Below are positions 55,751-64,000 of a stretch of DNA of 64,000 bases, in pieces. The stretch is from NCBI GenBank assembly GCA_945643635.1, contig CALZFC010000021.1, positions 2,554,501 to 2,618,500 of the forward strand, read 5' to 3'. Both the position numbers and the translations under genes were made by a program. Positions within the stretch are counted from its first letter, which is position 1; every line of letters starts with the position of its first letter. The notes under the pieces were generated by a model. The model searched no databases. It was given only the letters and a program-made list of their open reading frames with translations, and was not told the origin of the DNA. Source of the stretch: Allodiplogaster sudhausi (lineage: Eukaryota > Nematoda > Chromadorea > Rhabditida > Diplogasteridae).

Positions 55751-58700
55751 GTCGGGGGGGGGGTACAGATTGTGACGTCACCGGCCCTGCTCCGTCCTCC
55801 TCTCTTCGCCCTCCAGAACCGAACAACAGATGAACTAGTACCTCACTCTAAACGAAAAGCACAATCAATCAAGAGGATATGCACTTGGCCAGAGGACAAT
55901 GAGAACAAAGGCAATGTGAATTGTACAACACATTTTACGCTTCACTTGCTCTGCTGAATGCATTAGGCGGCTAAGCAAGGCAGAGGATAAGAAAGATAAA
56001 ATGCAAGAGTGAGATGAAGAGGCAGAAAGAGAGAAAGAGAGAGAAAAGGAGAGTAACAGATAGGGAGAGAGACAGAAATGGTAGACCAAGATAGAGAGCA
56101 GGAGAACATGAGAGAGATAAACAAGTCAAACACACTAATAAAGGACATCCACTAGACCACATGACCAGAAACAAAACCCTCTTGATTTTCGAGAAGCTCG
56201 CGCTCACAGAATCTGATATTCATCAAGCGAATGGCTAATTGGGCAGAATGCATTGTTTGCTCTGTTCTGCTCCTTATTACAGCAAGTTCATTTGTGCAAT
56301 TCCAATAAAGAGAGGTTTTTTTATAAACTAAAATCAGGAAAGGAATGTATGTATGAATACATATGGGATCAGTTGACAGTAAGTCCCACACAAGTTAGAG
56401 CAATCATTGGAAAGAAAAGGAAAACAGTAAATGTTTTGAAGCATTGAAAACGTCTATGTAGAATGTAGTAAAAGAGAAAATCGAAAAAGGAAATAAAAGT
56501 AGCCGAGACCGACGCGGTGTTATTGTGTGGCCTGAGAAAAGGAAAAAAGGAAACAACGTCTTCGTTTTGATGAGATTTCGAGGAGTGGCTGGCATGGCAA
56601 CAAGTGAGTGCAAGTATAACGTTGCTATAAATACGAGCGTGGGAAGCAGAAGAAGAGGGCGCATCTCTCGTGTGCTAATCCATTAATAACCTTCGATAGC
56701 CAGCAGCGATGTGAAAGGTGCGAACAGACCGGAAAGAGTGAAGAACGGAGCAGAAGGAGAAGATTCTCGAGTGCACGCTTCAGTGAACCAGTAGCCGCTA
56801 TGACTAATCCCCCTCACTTTGCTGCATTATCTCGTTCTTCTGTTTGAATAAAAGAGAGAGAGAGAGGCCACATATTTCATGGCAGCATTTCCGCGAACCT
56901 CTCACACAGCTTCCTGTGGCTCACAGTCAGAGAGCTCATTAGCCTTCATTCATATTGCAAATCTGAGTGACACTTTGTCTGACAAAAATGCAACGTTAAG
57001 TGAAGTGCATTCAGAGAAAATGATACAAAAGAAAGTGTTTTTATATGTGGGGATGAGGCTTTTGAAAATTAACAAAGTGCGGGGGCAGCTGAGGAAGAAT
57101 AATGAAAAGAAGGAATTGCAATACGTATGTACTGGCTACTATAGCCACTGATATCTCTCTTTTCAAAAAGCTGAAATAGACATCGGTTGCTAAGGCTCTC
57201 ACAGAAGTGCACATCGAAATGGCAACTTCTGGCTATGCGCACTCGTGAGAGAATCGGATTCTCGTCAGGCAGCAGGTGCAAGAGGAAGAGTCAATGAGGG
57301 AATTGCAAGGGAAGACTTATTCCTCACGTCTTCTATAAATATGCATATACGATGCATCTTGTAGTTGTGGTCGTGCCTACAAATGCCGGAGTCAGAACAA
57401 CTACGTGTTTCTCTTCAGATCCCTCTTGCTCTCTCGTTCGCGCGGTCTGTTTCTCACTCTTCTAGCTTCTCTAACATCCCCATTCGCTGTGCACTCGACT
57501 CCCTCAGTCGCAACATTGTCCCTCCAAAGTGGGAAAGAGGGAGGAAGAAGAGAGTAAGAGAGAGGGAGAGAGAGAGAGAGAGTTTGTCTATGTTCATTCG
57601 CTTAGCACGAGTGCCTGAGGCCGAGTGCACTTCCTCCTTTCCGTCTAGTCTCGTTGCGGCAGCAAGATTGTATCCTGGATAAATAATTCAGCAATTAGCA
57701 GAGTCAGCCAACGACAAGCGCATATATTTTATCGAGACGAGAAATGTACATTGTTTTTCTTCTTCAGCCGCGGATTAACTCTTACAAAGGAATGTGGTTT
57801 TTTTTGGGTTTGAGTGCAATGTGTAAAGAAAAGAATGCAATTTAAATAACAAATTGGGCGGAAGAGGGAAAAATTAGAAAAGCCAACCGAGGGAACGACC
57901 AAGAATGGATTGAAGCTTTCTTCTTTTCATCTCTTCTTTGATGTTCGCGCCTAGAGGAGTGAGAGGGGGGGGGGCAGCCTCTCCCATTCTTCTCCTTCCT
58001 CGAACTCTGGTCGTCGTCGCCTTCCGGAGAGCAGCACTTTTCTACTTGTTGCCAGAGGGGGCCTTTTGAATGCGCAGTTCTCTTCTGAATGGCCGCCGCC
58101 CGGATGTTTTCTCTGTGGTGGCGCCCACTCAGCAGCAAGCCAGGAAGCTACCCTTGGGCGCCTCCCCGCCCGGACTCGGCCCATTCCTCAGACGATTCTG
58201 GAATGCGAACAGAAGAGAAGCGAAGAGAAACAGGCCTGATTTCTGCTCTACTGAGAAGAGTTCGCATGTATGCATTCATGTACATAGTAGATAAGTTGAG
58301 CGCATGTGTCTAACAGAAGTTGTCTTTGACCACCGACTTGTCTGAGTTCGCCTCATCAGGCAAAGAGCTTGCTACGTGCAATTTAGCGGCAAGAACATTT
58401 GACACAACCTAAGGGTAAATACCCGTAGAATGAATGAGCAACATAAAGGCACTGCTTCATATCCACCTGTCAAATATAATTATAGTACTAATTGGCGTGA
58501 ATTACCCCTGCTGCAATGGTTTCATTACAGAGCGAGCTCGCACTATCACCCTCCTCACTCTCCTCCCTTCGGTTTCCTTGGCTAATCGATGACTTTCAGT
58601 TCACTAAGAAGTACATAATACTCTGCATTACATAATCATAGTAACAAAGGTAAATTGTAATCTTCTATTTTTACCTGAAAGTATTACCAATGGAAAATAG

Positions 58701-58868
58701 ACTTGTAAACAATGAACAACTATGAACGCGGTTTAAACGAATCAACTAGACAAACTTATCAGACAACAGGAAATCAAAGTAAGAATCAACTGTACGTTTG
58801 GTTTAAAAAAAGTAATTAAATTAGTAATGAATAGCGAAACTAATTAATTTACTTTTGAATAGGGTTAC
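55751..58868. other. Intergenic, GA-rich patches, no gene seen
   Basis: GA-rich tracts at about 56015-56100 and 57535-57580. Open frames (for example at 56879-57151 and 57365-57682) lack domains and are partly simple repeat. The region 57940-58240 is GC-richer but I find no convincing exon set. Confidence 0.5.
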
Positions 58869-60269
58869 ATATGACGCGATTTGCGAGAGAATCAAAATGA
58901 ATCAAAGCGGCCGCGGACATAGCCAAAATCGACCAGCTTGGATTTTGTGCAAAAGTTCCTTATAGGTACTTTCTGATACGGGGAATCGATTGGAAATGGT
59001 CTGGAAGTCGGGAAATGTCTTGTTCGTTTGCTATGACGGCTTGAATTATGGTTCTCGCAGCGCAGGGAGGCGAGCTGGATGCACGTTTGAGGTCACGACG
59101 CCGCTATCTGTTGTGATATAGAAAAGAAAATTTACACCGTAATAGCAAAGATATTGTTCTAAACAACAAAAAAAGAAAAATGTGAAAATTTCAAAATTTA
59201 AGTGTTTTATAGACTTTAATGTTTGAGGGAGCATAGTGAAAGCAATACTCATTTTACCAGAACCGGACCCACACGGTTGAATAGAGCATGAAAATAGCTT
59301 TCGAACGAACTATTGGATTGTGAAAACTTAGGAGCTCTTTGATGTTTCTTGATCGATTATCCCGATGTGCCTGTACAAATCACCACATCGAAATCATTTC
59401 CCCGCGTCCAAACGTACATCAGAAGAAAGAGCATAAAATTTTCTACAGAGTGAACCCCTTCAATAAAATTCCAAGTCTTCGGTATTTTGTTATAAGTCAT
59501 ATAATTAATGCCGGTAGTGCAACACATTGCGCCCAAAAATTAATCTTTTTTTAGTTTATTCGAATTAGAATATTCTAATTATTTTTTTAGCGCCTTTCTT
59601 TGAAGAATTGTTATAAACGGATGCCCTATTCTTTTAACTTGTAACAAAATATCTTACCCCTGGAATTCTCCTGAAAGGGGTCAGTTCAGAGCAAATTTCA
59701 CGCACTTTCTTCTTGTGTATGCTTGGACGCGCGAAAAAATTTTGAGGCGCCTTTTTTAATCCGCGGGCGTTCTGATTTGTACTGTCACATCGGGATATTC
59801 GATCAGGAAACATCAAAGAGTTAATAAGTTTTCAAAACCCAATAGTTCTTTCGAAAGCTATTTTCATGCTCTATTCAACCGTGTAGGTAAGGTTCTTTTA
59901 AAATGAGTATTGCGTCCACTATGCTCCCACGAACATTAATGTCTATAAAACAAATAAATTTGAAAATTTTCACTTTTTCTTTCTTTCGTTATTTAGAGCA
60001 ATATCTTAACTATTATGGTGCAAAATTTTGTTTCTATATCTCAACAAGGTGCGGCGCAGTGGCCTCAAACGTGCGTCCAACTCGCCTCCCAGCGCGGCGA
60101 GCCCTATAATTCAAGCCATCATAGCAAACGAATAAGGCATTTTCAGACTTCCAGACCATCTCCAATCGATTCCTCGTATCAGAAAGTACCTATAAGGAAC
60201 TTTTGAGCAAAATCCAGGATGGTCGATTTTGGCTGTGTCTTTTTGATTCTCTCGCAAATCGCGTCATAT
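58869..60269. mobile_element. Long-TIR foldback (MITE-like) element, copy 2
   Basis: The ends carry the same inverted ATATGACGCGATTTGCGAGA as the copy at 6968-8252. Arms of about 630 bp (58869-59500 and 59636-60269) are imperfect inverses. Words shared with copy 1 in order include TATAGGTACTTT, CGATTGGAA, GGAAGTC and GAGCTCTTTGATGTTT. The core is AT-rich (about 59540-59590). No transposase is seen. The flanks read GGTTAC at left and ATGTATC at right. Confidence 0.82.
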
Positions 60270-61821
60270 ATGTATCTAAATTTGGTTGTCTACACTGAAT
60301 AAGTGATTAGTCTAATCGCAAGGCAATTGTCTCCATAAAGAGTGAAAACTTGTATTCTTATAAACTTTTTTCTCTCGCTGTTCTCCCTCTTTTTTTTACA
60401 ATTTTGTGCTTAGATGTATAAAATTTACTCATTCATTTCTTGGAAACGAGCAGATTTTTAGTAAGAATGTTCTCATCTGATATTAACATAATTTACTAGT
60501 GAATATTTATCGGCGAATGCTTACTCGATTACGCGAAGACATCTGCAACTTGTCGAAAACCTCTGGTTGTGCTGCTTCTGGAAATGCATATGGAATCATC
60601 AAGATTATCGAAAATAGAATGCTTTAAAAATATATCTTCAATTTTTTTAAATGTAAATTGACAATAAAATCAATAAGTTAGGGTCATAAAACAACGTCTT
60701 CGGATATCAGAAATATTCATACGCTATAGACAGTGCAAACAAGAGTAGCCGGTGGCGTGCCAAATTAGCCATTGCAAATTAGAGTGAAAATCACAACATG
60801 CGGTGTATTTTAACAATCTGGAAGGAATTTGGTGCACCTTCCTTCACATGTATGGTTTGATATATTAACTTTTCGCTAAACGTTATTTTAAATGTCCCGC
60901 ACAAAATGCTCTCTACTTTCGCTCTGGATACGCTGTATGGCCAAATTAATCAAAGAACATTTTATTTGTGAACAATTCGAGCTTACTTTTTCAGGCCAAC
61001 TCAATCATTCTCTCAGTTGCCCGGATTACGAAGTACATATGTATGAGATCACTCCGATAATCCACTTTTTTCTAAGCATGCCGGATTATCGCGCCTTTAG
61101 ATCCCGATATTTAGTTGCAACATTATAAAAGGTTTCATTTACTCTCTGCCTTGTGAAGTATGATGCCCGAGGAACAAGTGATACTATTTGTTCGTAGCAT
61201 AGCACTATGCGTATTTATGAAAATAAAGAGAAATGCATAAGATATTATTACATTAAGTGAAAAACATTCTTTAACTTTTACTCTAAGGTTAGTTGATTTT
61301 ACAGATATGCGTAGCGTTAACTTTTGAAAATATAATGACAGATCTAATGCTTGTGTGTGGATAGCCACAAACTATCTCTGTCGATTATGATGATTCTGTA
61401 AAGGCCTCGCTGCAGTGGTCGACGGCGCGACCTCCGTAACTGCAACGATGGACGAGGCGAAGCGGAACTGCTCCAGACGAAAGCCGCACGTCACGTGGCA
61501 GAGCGAAGCGAGCTGAAGACAGCAGCATAAGTGAAACAGTTCTCAGACTATGTATCTACATCATATTACTAATTAACAACCAAATTATATAGGTAAGATA
61601 AAAAAAGAAAAACCTAAAAATATAGACTAACTTGTTGCCAGAATATTCTACGATATTCAGACGAGCGCACAAAGCAGACATAGTAATTCTGCGAATAACA
61701 AGCCATGGCGCAGAGCACCTAAGCCATAAAGGACGTTGTTGCCAATCGATTTGATTTACTCTGTTTTATTAACCGTTAGGTTGCAAACTGGCTTAACCGT
61801 GTAATACATGTATAATTCAAA
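60270..61821. other. Intergenic, no gene seen
   Basis: AT-rich DNA. A GC-rich segment at about 61400-61515 reads without stops for about 35 codons on the plus strand (DEAKRNCSRRKPHVTWQSEA), but no partner exon or family is recognised. Confidence 0.5.
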
Positions 61822-63689
61822 TTAGGGAAATCGCACATTGTATGTCTGCGCCGCTTCTATGACGTCTTTGCTCGCCTTCAGCAGGTTCAGCAGGTTCACG
61901 ATGATGACGCCGATATAGCTAATAAAGGGGGCATATTTATGTCTCTCTCGGTTTTAGCTTTGAAGTTATTCTTCTGCCTCATTATTTCTGTGACATTTAT
62001 GATTAGCAGCGTTCGTATATTATTTACATACCACAATAAAAACGCGAATGCACCAGTCTGTTAGGATAAAGTTATTTGCAGCAAAAATTTCGCTAACCGT
62101 GTGAGAATGAATACAACAAGAATGACGGAGAGACTCTTCAGTGCTTTCCGCTCTACATTGCCACCGGCGGCCTTCATGCTCTGATGACGTGAACGGACGA
62201 AGATGGTCAAGAAGGCGACGCAGTACGTCACTATCGTAATGCCGCCGCACACCATGGCGCCCAGATACCTTTAAAGGAACTATCCATGGAGTTTAGAACC
62301 CGCTTGCGGAGAATAAACGTTTTAATTCGCGCATGATATTGCAAAAAGTTTTGGCGGTATGCTAGCACAGTATCCTTCACTACAAACTAGACTTTGTGAG
62401 TCTTTTTCTCTCTGCCTCTCTTCTCTTCCCTCGAATCTCAAGCGTAGCTTGCCGCTTCGCACCTAGTTTCACCTTCTTTCTGGTAGAATGAGGGTGTGCA
62501 TATGGAGAAAATAGGCAACGGATGATGACGTCACTCCCTAAATTCTACTGTACGGCCTGGGGAAAATGTGGTTTTTCTCCTCATGGCCCCTTCAGGATGC
62601 ATTTTCACTTTTCCTAATGATGTTTCTAGTTGGACCGGATAGTATTAACAAAAGATTCAGCAACATTGTAATCTCCATGGACAGCTCCTTTAATCAAATT
62701 TGTCCGCTTGGAAATAATATCAAAACTGTATTCGCTTACCAGAAATTGTTAGCCGTTTTGTTGAGCGAGAGTGGCGGATTGCAATATGGAATCTGTGCGT
62801 CATCGAGAAGATAGAAACCTAGAAAAACGGATGTTGCGCCGTACGCGGCGGTTGGGAGGCAGAGGACGAGAACGTAGCGGATGTCAGTGAAACGGCGATG
62901 CCTGAGTAAGGTTCTTCTTTAGAGCGTATAGATATATCATTGTATCGTTTCATTATTTGTTGATAGAGACATTGAATTAATAATGAAGAGTATAAGTTTT
63001 CTTGCAATGTTCAATCGCATACTTTCCGGGAAGGAGAATGGAGACAAGCAAGTCGCACGAGATGGTTGCCATCAGACCGGACTGCATGCAGTGAAGGAAG
63101 ACGTATGGGGAGAGAATTTTGAAGCAAATATTTCTAAATGAATTAATTGTTTTATCAAGTCGATTATAACTTTACGAACGTTATTTCTTAACGTTTCTCC
63201 TTCTACCCTTATTTGTATTTGACTCTTGCATTTGAATATACTCATAAATTGTATACTATAGTATATGTATGTGCGTACATACATATGTATGTATGTATGC
63301 ATGAATATATGGTCACACTGAGCTAAAATATTTTATGCATATGAATGAATACAATTATGGCGTACAAAGATGTAACAAACCTATAGATTGGAACGTTAAG
63401 CGCGCCGTAGATGATGTTGACCCACTCGAATAAAATGCAGAAGCTCTGATCGGCGCACAACATGGTAAACATTAAGCCTGAAGTAGAAAGAGAAGAGGAG
63501 ACTGCATTCCAAAGAACGACTGACATAAGCAATAGTTTTTTTTAATACATGAAACGAACCATATTTTGTGCGCAAATTCGGCAGCTTGAAATGGGCGTAG
63601 ACAATGTTCAAATTGCCAAAGATGCCAAGAATGTTGAAGATAACAATGCAGACATCAATTATGATTCGGTCTGCTAGGCCAAGTGCCAT
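61822..63689 (-). CDS. Seven-transmembrane serpentine receptor (srsx-like)
   Basis: A rhodopsin-like GPCR of the nematode serpentine class, probably a chemoreceptor or peptide-type receptor in the plasma membrane. Exons: 63689-63560, 63477-63381, 63133-63023, 62901-62740, 62268-62098 and 61918-61822. Phases match and give 255 residues. TM1 contains the GN motif (GIFGNLNIVYAHFK). TM2 follows in exon 2 (LCADQSFCILFEW). Exon 3 (YVFLHCMQSGLMATISCDLL) is TM3, lacking a classic DRY and ending ILLPGK. Exon 4 holds TM4 and an extracellular YCNPPLSLNKT with a possible glycosylation site. Exon 5 has TM5 and TM6 around a basic loop. Exon 6 gives a short TM7-like end, YIGVIIVNLLNLLKAS. It is shorter than usual for the family (about 300), and the canonical TM7 NPxxY is not seen. 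Subfamily placement is tentative. Confidence 0.75.
63245..63305. repeat. TATG/TACA tetranucleotide palindromic repeat
   Basis: ATGTATGTGCGTACATACAT followed by further TATG units, in the second GPCR intron. Similar short palindromic blocks recur in introns and spacers across the window. Confidence 0.85.
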
Positions 63690-64000
63690 TCAATATGTTT
63701 GCCTGAAACAATTTAATTGGAACCATTATCATTCTAATTATTGCAATTCGATCGGAAAATAATATGCAGTAAGATATAATGTAAATTCTATGATAATCTC
63801 TGGACAAAATTCCGTAAGAGAAATCATACCTTCTGTGACTGTAAATATTACCATGTATGATTCAGAATGTGAGAAATGTAGAATAGGAGTATGCTCAAAG
63901 TGTAGAATTGCCCCCTTTAGATGTCTGACCTTAACTACCATAACGACCCGTAAAATGCTATCAGTTCATTACTTTCAACACCAGGAAGCCCATATCTTAT
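63690..64000. other. Right edge, no gene seen
   Basis: AT-rich DNA upstream of the serpentine receptor start. It may contain that gene's promoter, but no core element stands out. Confidence 0.5.

Noticed and set aside
56879..57151. 90-codon plus-strand frame
   Set aside because: No domain, no splice context, and no similarity to other features in the window.
59339..60206. Mirror-image frames on both strands (60-71 codons)
   Set aside because: They are readings of the two arms of the foldback element and look alike because the arms are inverted copies.
1..64000. CRISPR array, prokaryotic operons or phage genes
   Set aside because: No regularly spaced direct repeats of that type. Intron-rich genes and metazoan families show this is animal nuclear DNA.

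Overview
The window is animal nuclear DNA and almost certainly comes from a nematode. Genes are built of many short exons separated by short AT-rich introns. The gene families include an alpha-type acetylcholine-gated channel, a decayed cuticle collagen, a divergent GSK3-like kinase, a nuclear hormone receptor and a small serpentine receptor. A PAT-like DIRS retrotransposon is also present, a class first described in the nematode Panagrellus. I cannot name the species. Gene models were assembled by hand from splice signals, reading frame and family conservation. The test applied was that exon phases add up to an open frame.

Layout. 1-4120: GA/CT simple repeats and no gene. 4315-11752 (+): a 604-residue Pro/Gln-rich AT-hook protein whose second intron carries a long foldback element. 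11753-14879: CT-rich intergenic DNA. 14880-18964 (+): a complete 13-exon nicotinic-type alpha subunit. 19955-20967 (-): a collagen pseudogene. 21880-29714 (+): a 36-exon E(z)/EZH-type H3K27 methyltransferase with an unusual AT-hook and Ser/acidic N-terminal extension. 31045-32798 (+): a stearoyl-CoA delta-9 desaturase with one unresolved junction. 34594-39977 (+): a kinesin-6 (MKLP1/ZEN-4-like) motor with a tRNA-Arg(TCG) gene inside an intron.

41738-49519 (+): a nuclear receptor whose ligand-binding-domain intron holds a 4.6 kb PAT-like retrotransposon on the minus strand. 49875-50198 and 51539-51856 (-): a tandem pair of secreted Ser-Pro repeat proteins. 52279-52626 (+): a possible small membrane protein. 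52824-55750 (-): a complete 11-exon GSK3-like kinase. 55751-58868: intergenic. 58869-60269: a second long foldback element. 61822-63689 (-): a six-exon serpentine receptor.

The genes do not look like one pathway. The most distinctive observations are the following: the N-terminally extended E(z) protein; two copies of a GC-rich nonautonomous transposon in introns of the E(z) and kinase genes; two diverged long-TIR foldbacks, one with a tRNA-like core; a split-direct-repeat YR retrotransposon splitting a receptor gene; polar residues in the channel pore helix; and several apparent GC-AG introns.
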